Shown in pieces: positions 11,261 through 23,540 of a stretch of DNA of 64,000 bases; within the stretch, counting starts at the first letter, position 1; the number at the start of each line of letters is the position of its first letter. Both the position numbers and the translations under genes were made by a program. The DNA is taken from contig LS997565.1 in NCBI GenBank assembly GCA_000469685.2, positions 20,853,240-20,917,239 on the forward strand. The letters run 5' to 3'. The notes below the pieces were generated by a model that ran no database searches, was not told where the DNA came from, and saw only the letters and a list, made by a program, of their open reading frames with translations. The stretch is from Haemonchus contortus. Taxonomy: Eukaryota; Nematoda; Chromadorea; Rhabditida; Trichostrongylidae.

Positions 11261-14200
11261 ATGTCATTGAGGCCATGCCAGTCACTGTTAACCAGGTGCT
11301 GGGTAGTAGCTCAGCGATATGCATCAACTTCACAAGTGACACCCAATGCCTCGTCACTTGACAGTGAAGAGGTTCGAACGTTCTCGCAGCTCTCGCCAGA
11401 GTGGCATGACGAGAACGGGCCTTTCAAAGCACTTCACTCTCTCAATAAGCTACGAGTTCCATGGATCCTTGGCAATATCAAAGAGGTTTGTGCTGATGGA
11501 AATGAAATAACCAATCCCGATTCTGAGGAATTCATTTCTTTCAGAAACATGCATCGGTTGTCGACGTCGGATGCGGTGGAGGTCTACTCTCAGTGCCTCT
11601 GGCTCGTGCTGGCTTGAACGTTACTGGACTTGACGCTACTGAGGACGCGGTAGGCGTGTAACTCATAACGTGTAGCTGAGGACAACGCGGGTTTGCCCTG
11701 TTAAGATAGTATGCAATATGTGGTACCAATATGTACCCAAGAGTTCCAGAAAAAGCTGTTGCGGTTCACATATGATGTTCTATAGCGGGTAGTATAGCGG
11801 GGCCGGTGCGTTCACGAATGAGTGATTGAGGTGACAAGGATTTTCGTTATTTTAAGTTCATTTGTGGCGTTGGGATGATTTGATTCAAATAGACGACTTC
11901 AAAATGCTAGATGTTCAATTACTTTGCGACATGTTTATGCGCTCGTCTCTGTTTTTCCAATCCATAGGAGAGGAACTGTAACTCAAAGCAGCAAAGCAAC
12001 TGAGGTAGAGGCATTCATCACAATAGCAGCTTTCGGCAAACGTCAACGAAGCACAACGTCAAAGTGTTGTTTTTCGCGAGGAGCGGGAATAACTCGCTTG
12101 TTAAACCTGTAGAGCACGAGAGGTAAAGGAACTTCTCCCCGCATTCCCACGGCCTGCGGCAGTGGCCCCGCGGCGACCCTCCATATTCTAACATTGGAAA
12201 TATAAATCTTTCCCTTCACAGCGCGCGATCGCGTGCGACGTTCGGGGAGAAGATGCCAGATCCGAGCACGAGCAGTATGACCTTAAGCGGTTAAGAATAC
12301 TGCAGTGTAGCACTCAAAGATAAGAAAGAAGAGTTAATCTGATGCTGATGGAATGCATTTTCTCCCACTGGAGTAGTCATCAACTGTAGTTCCATCTGAA
12401 TAGAGGCCTCTAGCAGCGATGAGGCCATGAGTCAAGACCAGTCGTTAAAAAAGAATCTGGTCGGTGAAGCCGGATGACGACTCGATCCTGAAGGTACTTA
12501 CGGTAGGAAGGATTCCAATCTACAGTGTCGTGTGGGCCTACGATGTCGTCACCTGCTAGTCGGTTTCCTCCAAATCTTCATTCTCAGCAAAGGCTGACCT
12601 TCAAGGAAGGTTACTTTCCCATTTGGTGGTATTCGGATTGGGTCATTTTACCAATAATGCAGAAGACCATTGGAACGCGAAAGATAAAGGATTTTATTTG
12701 AAGATTCAAGACTAGTTCGCTACCAACGCGCCATGCTCCTATTGATGCTCCTGGTTCCATATCCTTGTTATCATCTTGTTTATTTGTCCGCTCAAATTTG
12801 TTTTTGAATTCCGAAAATTTTGTGAAGTCGGTGTTCGTGAAGGGTGGTTGAAAGCTCCTCATGACCTTGTTTCGAAGAACGATGTTGTTTTGAAACACCA
12901 AATACGCTTGAGAAGCAAAGTTTGCATTGTGGGGTATTCTCGTTTCCGAATATGTGTTACTTGTTTGCTCATTAGTGTTGTCTAGGTGATTGCTGCTCGC
13001 TCTGCGCTTGACTCAAAGCTCTTGAAGATTTCCGGTGTATCTGACCGCATCGTATATCATTTTGGAACAGTGGAGGATTTCTCTAGAGACCATGAAAGGG
13101 GCAGGTTTGCATTTCCTTAGAGGGTAGATCTTTTCCTTGGTTTTTGCAATTTCGTTTTTGTAATTAAAAATATCGTTAACAGTCTGTTTGAGCTGTAATA
13201 GACGAGAAAATGTCTCATGCATGACATTTGTAGTTCGCCTTCTTTGTTGGACGTTCTATCATAATTCGCTCTTTATATGTCGAAATACCATTGTACGAGC
13301 TTTATTTGAACAAACGTGTGGGTCGTTGCATTGCGCTCGTCAGTCTGTTCCTAACCACCATGTGAGATATATCAGTTTTGATCCAGATCCCTATTCCTGT
13401 TTGTAAGATAAGTTTTTTGAGCAGCATATGAATATATGTATACATATATTTATATGAGCACTACGTATATATCCTATGTATATGCACGCATTCAAGAAGT
13501 CACGAACGATACGCAAGCGTCAGGAGCTGACTCCTACTTTAGTAGCAGCTGGTCTGTGGCGGTTAGCGGTCCTCTCAGTTTTGATTGAAATTAAAGAAAT
13601 TTTGCGTAATATCAAAACACATCTAAAGTGCTAGAAGGCAGTCCATTGACGAAATGGTTGTCTCGTTCTTAGTTTTGATTGTTTTGATGAACCTGCTACG
13701 GGACTAAATGAATGGGGTTTCAATCTGGTGAGAAGGATATGTCTCCAGCCAGCATTTTGGCATCCGGTCGATGCCTCATCTCCTTTTTGGGGCGCACCGA
13801 GTGCTGTTTAGCGCCGTATTGATCGCGCGCGTCGCATTTGTCGAAGTGTAGTTGGGTCAGTGTCTTCGTCTGCCAGTCAGTGTTCCTTCATCGATGACAC
13901 ATTCACAAGTCTTAGCTATGTGTTGCCGAAGTAGACTTTCCAGTGGAAATTCTGTTGGACCACTTATATCTTTACAATTCGCTTCATGTGTTTGTGTCCG
14001 ACTTTCGTGGCGGCGGCCTCCATCGACGCAATCAATTCTCCTGTCCGCTTTTGTAGTAGTGGTCGTGCGTTCCTCACTCTCCAATCTCTCGCATGCGTAC
14101 CCGCTGTTTTCCACGTGGCGCATAGAAAAGGATCAAAAACATCACTTGATATCACAACCTGACCCCATTTTTATTACTGTTGTTAAAATTGATTTTAATT

Positions 14201-14709
14201 TGACGCTTATTCAGAATTTGATGCTGTTGTTGCTTCGGAAATAGTGGAGCATGTCGCTGATCTTGATTCTTTCATCGAGGGTTGCGCTCGTTTGGCGAAG
14301 CCGGGTGCACCGTTGCTTTTCACAACAATTAACAAGACTCTGGCTAGTCGCATCCTGGCTATTTGGCTAGCGGAGGTAGTTTCTAACTCGTAACGTTTTG
14401 ATTTCATCATCCATTTAGCTGTTCAAATTATCTTCGTAGATGTAGGATGTGCTGAAGATTGTCCCACAAGGAGTTCACCATTGGGAGAAATTCGTAGAAC
14501 CCGGAACACTTTCATCGATACTTGAACGTAATGGATGCAGCCTCAGGTATTACCACTTAATTAGTCTTCGACATAATCTCTGAGAAGTAAAATATCGATC
14601 CGTCTTTTATAGGTCGGTTTTTGGCTTCACATACAATCCGGTAACGAACTCGTGGCATTGGATACCGTTTGCATCTGTTAACTATGCCTTGCATGCTGTT
14701 AAGAATTGA
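11261..14709 (+). CDS. coq-3: Ubiquinone biosynthesis O-methyltransferase COQ3
   Basis: Six exons, 11261-11485, 11545-11649, 12986-13100, 14215-14375, 14446-14546 and 14613-14709, give 267 aa. COQ3 carries out both SAM-dependent O-methylations of the coenzyme Q ring in mitochondria. The first 22 residues are Arg/Ser/Thr-rich with no acidic residue, as in a mitochondrial presequence. The SAM-binding motif VVDVGCGGG is at 80-88. The family block FDAVVASEIVEHV is at about 150-162, and the LFTTINKT and HHWEKFVEP blocks follow. Exon 3 keeps frame only if its intron uses a GC donor (GGG|GCAGGT at 13101). A GT donor four bases on gives an immediate stop in exon 4. A poly(A) signal AATAAA is at 14726-14731. 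The next gene starts 174 bp downstream. Confidence 0.93.
12129..12254. repeat. Short GC-rich palindromic repeat, copy 1 (CTTCTCCCCG family)
   Basis: Flanked by inverted ends AACTTCTCCCCG and CGGGGAGAAG, with an inner 'attcccacggcctgcg' block shared with the copy at 50889. About 126 bp, located in coq-3 intron 2. It looks like a non-autonomous element or a dispersed palindromic repeat. No target duplication could be fixed. Confidence 0.7.
13420..13480. repeat. AT-rich low-complexity stretch in coq-3 intron 3
   Basis: A run of imperfect TATA/ATAT words such as ATGTATACATATATTTATAT. Simple-sequence DNA with no further structure. Confidence 0.7.
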
Positions 14710-14876
14710 CGCCATAAAGCTATTAAATAAATTTTACGCTCATCAGCTTTGCTTTGAAAAAATGTCGTTCGTACGACAGGAACGTTTTCCTATTTGAATA
14801 TATAATGTGCTGCTACACAATGTCTTACTGGCGTTTAGCATAAAGTAAGTTTCAATTTTGAGCTCTACTTCCTGTA

Positions 14877-14878
14877 GC
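14877..14878 (+). other. Probable trans-splice acceptor for gdi-1
   Basis: GCTCTACTTCCTGTAG ends at 14877, six bases before the gdi-1 ATG and about 150 bp after the coq-3 AATAAA. This is classic downstream-operon-gene geometry. Confidence 0.6.
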
Positions 14879-14883
14879 TGAAG

Positions 14884-17148
14884 ATGGATGAGGAATACGA
14901 CGCAATCGTTCTCGGAACGGGACTCAAGGTTTCATTACATGCTTCGTGTTGCTACTTTGAGTGCTCAAAGTAATCTGTTCAGGAGTGTATCATTTCTGGG
15001 ATGCTCTCTGTCTCGGGCAAAAAGGTTCTCCATATCGACCGAAACAACTACTATGGAGGAGAGTCGGCGTCGCTGACTCCTCTTGAGCAGCTGTACGAGA
15101 AATTCTTGGGTTTGTATCCTACTCTGTTTTTTATATGTTCAAGATATTTTTTAGTTCTACACGACGTTTCCTTTCAAGCAGTTCTTGATTGCAGGCTGCT
15201 GGTTAAGGTAGAACTGCAAAGAATAGCTTCTGTTCTTTTTTAGGGCCAAATGCGAAGCCGCCTCCAGAGATGGGTCGTGGCCGAGACTGGAACGTAGACT
15301 TGATTCCAAAGTTTCTGATGGCTAATGGTTCCTTAGTGAAACTTCTTATCCACACTGGCGTAACTCGATACCTCGAGTTTAAGTCTGTGGAGGGATCGTA
15401 TGTTTACAAGGGCGGAAAAGTTAGTTGTCAGCGCTTTTTTCGGAATCGTATTTGTAAGACTTTTTTCCAGCTTGACGTACTTCACTATTAAGGTTTACAA
15501 AGTGCCTGCTGACGAGATGGAAGCGTTAGCCACTAGTTTGATGGGAATGTTTGAAAAACGTCGTTTCAAAAAGTTCCTTTGTTGGGTCCAATCATTTGAT
15601 AAGGTCAACAAGGATACGTGGCAAGGACTTGATCCCGATGTCCACACCATGCAACAGGTCGACATTTTTCTTTTCTTTTTATTCAATTTTAAAAAAGGTC
15701 GCTCGTTCATGTTAAGGTGTATGAAAAGTTCGGTCTCGACGATAACACTGCTGATTTCACCGGCCACGCCTTGGCGCTGTACCGGGACGATGAGTAAGAA
15801 ATTCGATATAAAGCAGCGCTTGGTTTTGGCCTAATAATCCCTTTTGAAGCTACAAGCAACAGCCATTCGGACCAACTGTTGAAAAAATTCGTCTTTATTC
15901 TGACTCCTTGGCTCGCTACGGGAAGTCTCCATACCTTTATCCTTTGTACGGTCTTGGAGAACTACCTCAGGTTTGTTTATCCTGTCTGCCCTTCAGCATT
16001 GCCTTCGCAATTTGAGATATACTGCTTTTAGGGCTTTGCTCGTTTATCAGCGATTTATGGAGGTACCTATATGCTAGATAAACCGGTAGACAACTTGATC
16101 ATAGAAAACGGGAAGGTGGTTGGCGTCAAATGTGGAGAGGAGACCGTACGTGGAAAGCAGGTACTGCTATAGCCTTCACGAAAAAGCTCGGAAAGTTCGT
16201 GAATCTTCTGTCATTCCATAACAATCATTGTTAATTTTCAGGTTTACTGTGATCCGTCGTATGCGATGGATAAGGTGAAGAAGGTAGGGCAAGTTGTACG
16301 TGCTATCTGCCTTCTGAATCACCCAATTCCTGGCACCAATGATGCTCAATCGTGTCAAATTATCATTCCGCAGAAGCAAGTTGGGAGACATTTCGGTATG
16401 TTTTTTCTAATGTTTGGCGGAATCCCAAGAGCCTGAACAATCATTAATGAAAATTCATTTCAGTATTTATCTCTCATTTTTAGACATTTATATCTCTTGC
16501 TGTTCTAATACCAATATGGTTACACCGAAAGGATGGTTTGTGGCCATGGTATCTACAACAGTAGAGACGAACAATCCGGAGGCCGAGATTCTGCCGGGGC
16601 TACAACTTCTTGGCACTATAACTGAAAAGTAATCTATAATCTATATCTTTATGAATAATTCTTTGCAAACTATTAAATGCAGGATATCGTTAGAGTCTTG
16701 CTCGTTTAAAGTATTAATTTCTTCTTTGACGAATCTAACCATGCCTTCTTGCAGGTTCATCTCAGTATCCGACGTCTACGAGCCAACAGATATGGGACAC
16801 GAATCGCAGATTTTCATTTCAAGATCGTATGATCCTACAACACACTTCGAAACAACTTGCAAGGTACAATTTTTAGCATTCAATTATGTATATATGTGCT
16901 ATGTAGACGTATATGTATTTATTTATATATTTATTGACGTGTTCTCTATGTTCCCTAGTTTTTGTGATTCCCATTGTTAGTGCTTGCTCAAGTTTGGCAC
17001 TCCTGAACTAGTTCATAGAACGTTTCCATATAACACTAGGTAAAAATTTAATGTGTTGCAGGACGTGCTAGACATCTTCCAACGAGGAACAACGCAAGAG
17101 TTCGATTTCTCAAAGATCACCCATCTCAGCCTTGAGGACAACGAGTAA
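14884..17148 (+). CDS. gdi-1: Rab GDP-dissociation inhibitor
   Basis: Eleven exons: 14884-14928, 14983-15109, 15244-15419, 15493-15657, 15717-15793, 15850-15970, 16032-16160, 16242-16395, 16484-16628, 16755-16863 and 17062-17148. They join in phase to 444 aa, the typical GDI length. The start [18 protein letters not shown] is the Rossmann-like GDI/REP signature. [10 protein letters not shown] follows at about 37. The Rab-binding and mobile-effector segments ([49 protein letters not shown]) are intact. So are the C-terminal [19 protein letters not shown] and the acidic tail. GDI extracts GDP-Rab from membranes and recycles it. It is the last gene of the apparent operon. The exon 6 acceptor is an atypical TTTTGAAG. 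Confidence 0.97.
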
Positions 17149-17841
17149 AGCATGCATAAGGTTTGTTATGGGGAGTAAGTATCATTTGAAGCTTGTCAAG
17201 TTGGCGAAATCATTCAACATTCTTGGATAACTCTGTAGTGGACGACCTCGCCCTCACAGCAGGGTTTTCTATTATATATTTCTAAGTTGTTGTGGCCCAA
17301 ACGTTCTCTTTGCATTGTGAATTGTCTCGGTTACATTTGAGCTGTTGTCACGCCTCCCAGTTGTGTTTGTTTCCTTTTTTATTTCCCTTTCCTCCGGTAT
17401 TATAATTTTGAAATAACTTATTTTGTATAGACGGCTGTGCTGTCATTTCTCTATCGCTTCGCTGGTATCAGTAAAGTTGTGCATTAACATTCAATTTTGA
17501 TTATTAGGAATGACAATGCAGTACCGTTCTGTAATAGTAATATAGATGTTCAATGCTTGATCGGAGAAACAGACATATACCAACAGCAGTGTGTGGTCAC
17601 TTCGGGCGCCGTTAGGGTTGGTTGTGGTTACATTTAAGTTATTGGATTCTGTATATTTTGGCAAAGTTTGCTAATGACGAATTTTCTCTCAAGGAGGTGT
17701 GCAGATGTGGAGGAATAGGTAGACATGGGAGAGTAACCGTTTGAGCCTCCCGGAAAAGTAAAATCCACACTTCCTTCATTGATTACAACTTATCACATTT
17801 TTGAAAAATTTCTCTCATTTGACCGGAATTATGCAGTATTA
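17149..17841. other. 3' flank of gdi-1, nothing recognised
   Basis: About 700 bp of non-coding sequence up to the first mobile element. No clear AATAAA close to the gdi-1 stop was seen, and there is no ORF of note. Confidence 0.4.
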
Positions 17842-19103
17842 CAGGGTGTCCCAAAATTATTTGCGCCAAAGTTCAGTAATTTTCAAGGTAGAAATAATCC
17901 ATCAAATTCACATTACCTGTTATTAATTAGTTGCATAAGAAGGTTTCCTTGCAATATGCATGGTTGCTGATGTGGAACTCCCATTATCTTTTAGATGGAG
18001 GAGGCTCATTCAATGCCACTTGCAATCATTGACGCGCGAGAAGTGGAAGGGCGTTATGGAATTCTTTGGGATTTTTCTAATAACCGTATAGGAGGCTATT
18101 AAACGATATAGAAAAGAAGATTGAATCGAGACGAGTCAGGAAAGATAGAAATTTAGAATGTTTCTGAAGATATGACTATTGAAATGGTCCGTAATCCAAT
18201 CGGTCGGGATCCTGGGTGACTCATCAAAAGGAAGTCAACGGGCACGGCTTACAGGAGTTATCGCGATGGAAGAATGCCATGCAGAAGCCTCACTACCATT
18301 CCTATCGTGTGCTCCAATCCCGATCTCAATAGATTCTGCAGATCCAAAAAAATGCAGAATGTCGCAAATCCACTTGAGTGATGACACGCAACCCTTCGTC
18401 GTTTTCTCTGATCAAAAAATTTTTTACGATAAAACCATCCCTCAACAACCAAAACGTTCGCGTTCCGGAAAGAAACATCCAGCGTGTAATATCTCACAAA
18501 AAGGTTGTTATCAGAACAGTAAAATGATGTTTTTCGAGGAAATCACTGGCAAGGGTAAGCCGCTCGTGGTTTCTTCGGTGCAGGCGTGAAAATTGACCAA
18601 GACGATCACTCAAACGGCGTACTAATGGAAGTAAATAAAACATTGTTCCGACTACGTTTTCTGAAACATCTCATAGTCCTTCCAGCATCCAGTCCACAGA
18701 GCTGAGCTCCCCCGCGAGTGGTGCCGACGACAGCTGTACGACTTCATTGGTGAAGAGGAATGGTCATCCTATTTTCCAGAACTTGACTCACTTGAATCCC
18801 ACGAATGGTCCCTGATTAGAAGAGGACCTGTCGAGTTTGCAGTCCCAGTTTGGAGTCCTAGAATGCAAAAGCTGGAGGACGGCTAGGAAGAAATGGAGAA
18901 GGATACCTGCGTGCCACATGCGATCAAGTCAAAAGCAAACTTTGACTTCTATTCGCGCTCACGGGGGATATTTTGGAATGCGACTTCAGCATGTTGTAGC
19001 ACATAGTGTTAGCTAGCGTGCATAGAAATTCCATCGTCTTTCGCTGTTGAGAAGTTTCAAATATATTGCTATAAATCGGCGCAAATAATTTTGGGACACC
19101 CTT
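17842..19103 (+). mobile_element. Degenerate Tc1/mariner-superfamily element (ITm/DD37-like) with terminal inverted repeats
   Basis: The left end CAGGGTGTCCCAAAATTATT is matched at the right end by the inverse AATAATTTTGGGACACCC; the match continues inward through TTGCGCC. TA flanks both ends. About 1.26 kb. Plus-strand reading in broken frames shows transposase-like blocks: VVFSDQKIF (first catalytic Asp block), then WCRRQLYDFIGEEEW followed by a PELDSLES segment. The last corresponds to the family's DFIGKEEWP...PDLNPLD region with the catalytic Asp lost. Multiple stops and frameshifts make it inactive. The longest surviving frame is 18179-18589. Confidence 0.8.
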
Positions 19104-21423
19104 ATAAACGCTGTAGTCGAGAGTGTGAATTTAACTAGCTTCTCGCATCCGCAGTTACTCTGGAGTTCTTACCTGTGGGATTTACGAAAAATCTTTTACG
19201 TCAACAGTCATCATTTGGAAGCAACAGTCAACCTTTGTTAATCCAACGTTAGAGGGTGCGACTGATTCAAAAGTAGGGCAGGAAAATTTCTCTCTAGAGA
19301 GCAGAAGGAGCTGCTACATTCCGGCCTATTCTTCTTTCATGCAAGGAGCATTATGATCTCAATGGATTCAACAAACCGTATCAGGCTCTTGTCCCATTTT
19401 TGTTCGCAGTCGGATTGCAATGTGATTGCAAATTGGAACCTAGCTTTGTTTAGGCCTTTTGAAGGTTTTTTTCACGTCTTGGAATCAATCACAGTGGCCA
19501 GATGCAAGGTAAAGTTCCAACCAGTGTGGTTTGAAATCGATGTTCCTCCGTCAAGCGACGGATCCGGACAATTATCAAGCTTAAAGGATCTTAGTGTAAT
19601 GGGACGTGAGGGTCACGTCATTCCCCAATCAGTCCCTAATTGTACATAGGACTGCAGTGCTCCATTACAGTGACACTGTTATGAAGGTAAGGCTAATACC
19701 GCAAAAAACATGCTTATTTTTTAGTCGGACAACTATCTGACGGAATAGAAAGGTTTTCACAACAATCATCTGACTACGGAATCTATAACTTATTCAACTC
19801 TGGGAAAATTCGTGTTCATTTAGAATACAGTTATTTGGAGTAGATGAATCCTGTTTTGTTGGATGTTCTAAGGCATCCGATTTCCATTTGCAATCGCTGT
19901 GACATGTCCTGCTTCTATCCTGTCTTGAGAGGAGCAGCCGATGTACAAGTTAGTGTAAATATGCACGCAAATGACACTGGTGCGGACTAACAGCGCTGAA
20001 GAGATGATAGGCTTGGTTCGTCCGGGAAGTATCGAGTCAGAATTTGATCCCCTGACTATATGAACGATAACGAGCCCTTGAGATTGCAGCAAATAACTGT
20101 TTACAATTCCCAGATAGTTCCTTAAACATTCGCTCACACACTACAATTGAGGACTATGACTCTATACTTGCATGTTAACTTCGTTCCGGTCAAGATCAGT
20201 GGCTCTGGTGCGAAACATCTTACTAACCCCTGCAACACAAGCTTGTTGTGGGTCATTGGTATATCGAGTTTAGCTAGTTAAACCTGCACCTGAATGTGTA
20301 GCGGAAGTAGGTATGCTTCTGTATAAAGACAAATCTATTTACATCTTCATAATACATACTGATTACGATAAAGAGAGGACAAAGGGGGGAGGGGAGAGGA
20401 CAGGACGAGAGGGCCTGAGTAGCCTCGACGAAGGTTCGACGAGTAGCCTGGTGGCTAAGGTGACATCCGGGACGACAACACCATGAGGCGGCTTCTTTTA
20501 TATCATGGCTTGTACATCAGATGATGAAACCTTGATGAATGGCATAACAAGGTGCGTCGGCGAGGCTGATGAAGTTCTGGCGGCTGTATCGAACTGGCTC
20601 ATGACTCAGCATAGCTGACGCATGGCTCGATAGGTATTTCAACGGACCTCTCGCTACTCAGTAATAACGAATCCACAAAACCGATGTTACCAATTTCACG
20701 TAAAAAATTACTTCAATTCGAACTATACTGTTCGCAAGTCACTGACATTTCTCAAGATAACCTGGTCCGGTCATCTGTGAACTTGTTTCTACTGTGTAAT
20801 TGTATATTGCGGAGTGTCGACTTCATCAACTTCAAAAAAAAGGCAGTCATAGCCCATCCAGACTGAGCCAGAAATTTTTGTTTTGTTCCTACTGCACCGC
20901 TCCCGCTTTAAAGCGTTGTAACGAGTCAGACGAGAACCGCTTAGATGGACTTGAAGGCCAAATATATGCCACAAGCTCCGATAACCTTCAGGAGTGGAGC
21001 GGCAATGTGTGAACTCGTGTAGAAGCACGTGCCGAATTCAGAGAAACTATGCGGATAGTGTAGTGAGGGAGCCGGCTATTTAATACTTGTATACGTATCG
21101 AATTGGAGTGTCCTGTTTGTCAACTCCATGAACGCTTCGACAACATTCTAGAGAAAGAGACTGAACTGCTGGATAAAGTTCGGGAGATACCTTTGTGGGA
21201 CTTCATAAAAAGTTAGAACTACTCACGACCACCTGCTTCAATTTTAGTGGTACCGAATAGCGGTAGGTGGGACCGCACAGGCCATAGCAGGCGTCTAAAA
21301 GGAATAGGATTATTAAGGCTATCTCTATTTCCAATACACGACAGATTACGTACCTTGCTGGGCCCTTACACTTCCCCTTGCCATAAACACGTCCCTCGGA
21401 CTAAGTAAAGTGATAAGCAGGGG
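19104..21423. other. Gene-poor, unassigned sequence
   Basis: No gene is supported. The longest frame is at 19353-19649 (98 codons, plus); it is well formed but unlike any family I know, has no splice context, and may belong to a dispersed repeat. 20380-20470 is purine-rich (GGGGGAGGGGAGAGGAC). The remaining frames are short and overlap on both strands. Confidence 0.4.
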
Positions 21424-22487
21424 CTACAGTCTTCTTCTTATCCTTAGACTTTGGCGTCTGTCTCGCTTGTAGGTGGAGTCCGCTTTTCTGATATGTTGGC
21501 GCCACTTCTCCCGGTTAAATGCTTGTTCGGGGTGGATGTTAACCGTTTCCAAGTCTTCCTTCGTGCAACGTGTCGAGCCATCGCTGCCTTGGGCGTCCTC
21601 TTGACCTCTTTCCGGACGCCTCAAGGTTGATACCGATCTTACGGACACTGTCATCTTTCGCGCGAAGAACATGACCATACCATCGGAGACGGGCTTCGCG
21701 TATTTTATCGACAATGGGTGCGGCATCGAATCGCTTTCAGATAACGTCATTATTTACCCGGTCTAGTCGTGTTACCCCGGCTGTCTAGTGCAGCATCTTG
21801 GCCTCCATCACACTCAAAACGGGCTTCAACTTCTTTGATCGCAGGCCAGCACCAACGCCGTGAATTGCGACCGGCCGTATGACGCTTCTATAGATCTTGG
21901 AGTTGCAACGCTCGAACATTTCTCATTGCAGAGCACGCCTGTCATCGAGCGCCACTTCAACCACGCTGCATTCGCGCAAGAACTCGTTTCAAAAACCAGG
22001 TGCCGTCAGACGCAATTGTCGATCCAAGACACTTGAATGTTGCTGTCCGTGTTAGTTCAGTACCATTGATCTTGATAAAACCTGCCTCCCCGGATCGGTG
22101 GTCAAGTACTCGGTCTTTTTGACGTTAAACCTAAGTCCGAACATAGCCAGACGGTCGGATCAGATTAAACGTACTCTCACCATCACGAGACTCGAGTTTC
22201 TCATTAAGATCGGCATAATGAGCTACCTTCTCAGAAGCAACAGCCTTCTTCGCCTCATTCTTCGCTGCCTGATAGCACTGCCACTTGATTTTTTGTTTTT
22301 TCGATGAGAAATGCGTGGTACTGCTTTTTCTTCTCACGAACTTTATCCTTGACATGATCGGTCCAAGCCATGCGTGCTTGTCAAACTTTCGCCGTCCAGG
22401 CTTGGTTATGCCTAGCTTTGGGTTATCGCTTCCGCAGCTCCCTTCCAGGTCTCGTCGACAGTCGCTACTGCTGTTTCTTTCCAGCAA
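21424..22487 (-). mobile_element. RTE-type non-LTR retrotransposon remnant (reverse transcriptase 3' part)
   Basis: Reading the minus strand downward from 22487 gives, in shifting frames, a segment with KHAWLGP followed by a Lys/Ala-rich region (YQAAKNEAKKAV) and HYADLNEKLESRDGE. Next comes an RT thumb-like part (GLRFNVKKTEYL, YRSVIRPVAIHGVGAGL). It ends in RLRWYGHVLRA and a tail with NIHPEQAFNREKWRQHIRKAD. These are hallmark blocks of RTE-clade ORFs in nematodes (recalled, not searched). Stops and frameshifts interrupt it and the 5' half is missing. Typical 5'-truncated dead LINE. Confidence 0.8.
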
Positions 22488-22539
22488 CTGTGCCTCATGA
22501 TTTCAAGCCGTCGCAACTCCACATCCGCAACACCATCAT

Positions 22540-23540
22540 ATTTATTTTTTTATCTGGCCATGAACCCGCGGCAATCGATAGAGGTATGAAGGACGTTTAC
22601 AAGCAGGAGGTGTACAATTTACAAGTGGCACCAGAAGTTCGCATCGGGCGACTATTCCGTCGAAAATGAAGACCGTCCGGGACGCTCAATGAAGTTGGAT
22701 TTGAAGGTGCTGCGGAGCTAGGTGGAAGCCGATCCGTATCAAACTACTCGTGAAGTGGCAGCCACCCTTGGGGAGTCGGTCCACAGTTCTTCGTGAATTG
22801 AAGTCAATAGACAAGGTGCGAAAGCTCGGTCCATAGACGCCTCATGCTTTGAAGCAGTATGACATGGACCGCCGCGACGACGTGGCACTTTCTCTCCTCA
22901 CGCTCAAGGGTACCACACGTGGCTCGAGTACCTAGTCACCAATGGATTGACAAAGGTGCGCAAGCAGAAGACTCCCCCAAACCCAACGTACACGCGAAGG
23001 AGGTTATGCACTGGTTCTGGCGGAGCGTTCTCCGTGTCGAATAATGGGAGCTGCTAGACGAAGGATGCACAGTGACCGTACACGTCTACATTACGCAACC
23101 GAGGAATTTGAAAGCGAATACCGAAGCTACACGTCCACAGCAGCACAAAGTTTATTTCCAACACGACAACGCTCGCCCTCACATAGCAAGAGCGACCAAA
23201 ACTGAACTGACGAATTTCGGCAGGACAAGTTTATCACACCAACCATGCTCCTCAGACTTAGATCCCTCGGATTACCACCTTTTTCCCCATCTTCAACGTC
23301 ATCTGGATGGTCAGGACTTTCAAACCCGCGACGACATCAAAGTGGCACTTGTGCAGTTCTCCAAGGGCCAGCTCCCAGCGTTCTAAAGCAAGGACATCTA
23401 CGATTTGCCCAAGCATTGGCAGAAGACATAGAATGATGGGGACGACGGCTGCTTCTTTCTCCTTCAGTCGCCTCCACGTGATTCTCGCTGGCCTGCACCT
23501 TTCTGCTGATTTCGGTTTCGGCGGGACGATCTTTTAGGTA
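22540..23540 (+). mobile_element. Mariner transposase remnant, ends not found
   Basis: The plus strand contains in broken frames KFASGDYSVENEDRPGRSMK, then a DPYQTTREVAATLGESV helix-turn-helix-like segment. At 23072-23386 follows YFQHDNARPHIARATK plus SDLDPSDYHLFPHLQRHLDG. The last is the mariner signature, with HDNARPH (second catalytic Asp) and PSDYHLF (third). At least three stops interrupt it and no terminal repeats were found. It abuts the next mariner directly. Confidence 0.85.

Larger units (their letters stand above)
8331..17148 (+). other. Apparent four-gene operon BRK1 - nuo-3 - coq-3 - gdi-1
   Basis: Four complete same-strand genes have stop-to-start gaps of 160, 213 and 174 bp, each with a pyrimidine-rich AG shortly before the start codon. 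This geometry is typical of SL1/SL2-processed nematode operons. The order nuo-3, coq-3, gdi-1 corresponds to consecutive C. elegans genes Y57G11C.12, .11 and .10, with arl-8 (Y57G11C.13) upstream (recalled). Co-transcription itself is inferred. Confidence 0.7.

Noticed and set aside
12611..12901. Overlapping frames in coq-3 intron 2
   Set aside because: Both strands are open for under 100 codons, with no similarity and no need for another coq-3 exon.
19353..19649. 98-codon plus-strand frame between transposons
   Set aside because: Clean frame but no similarity, no splice context and no neighbouring exons. Left as unassigned.
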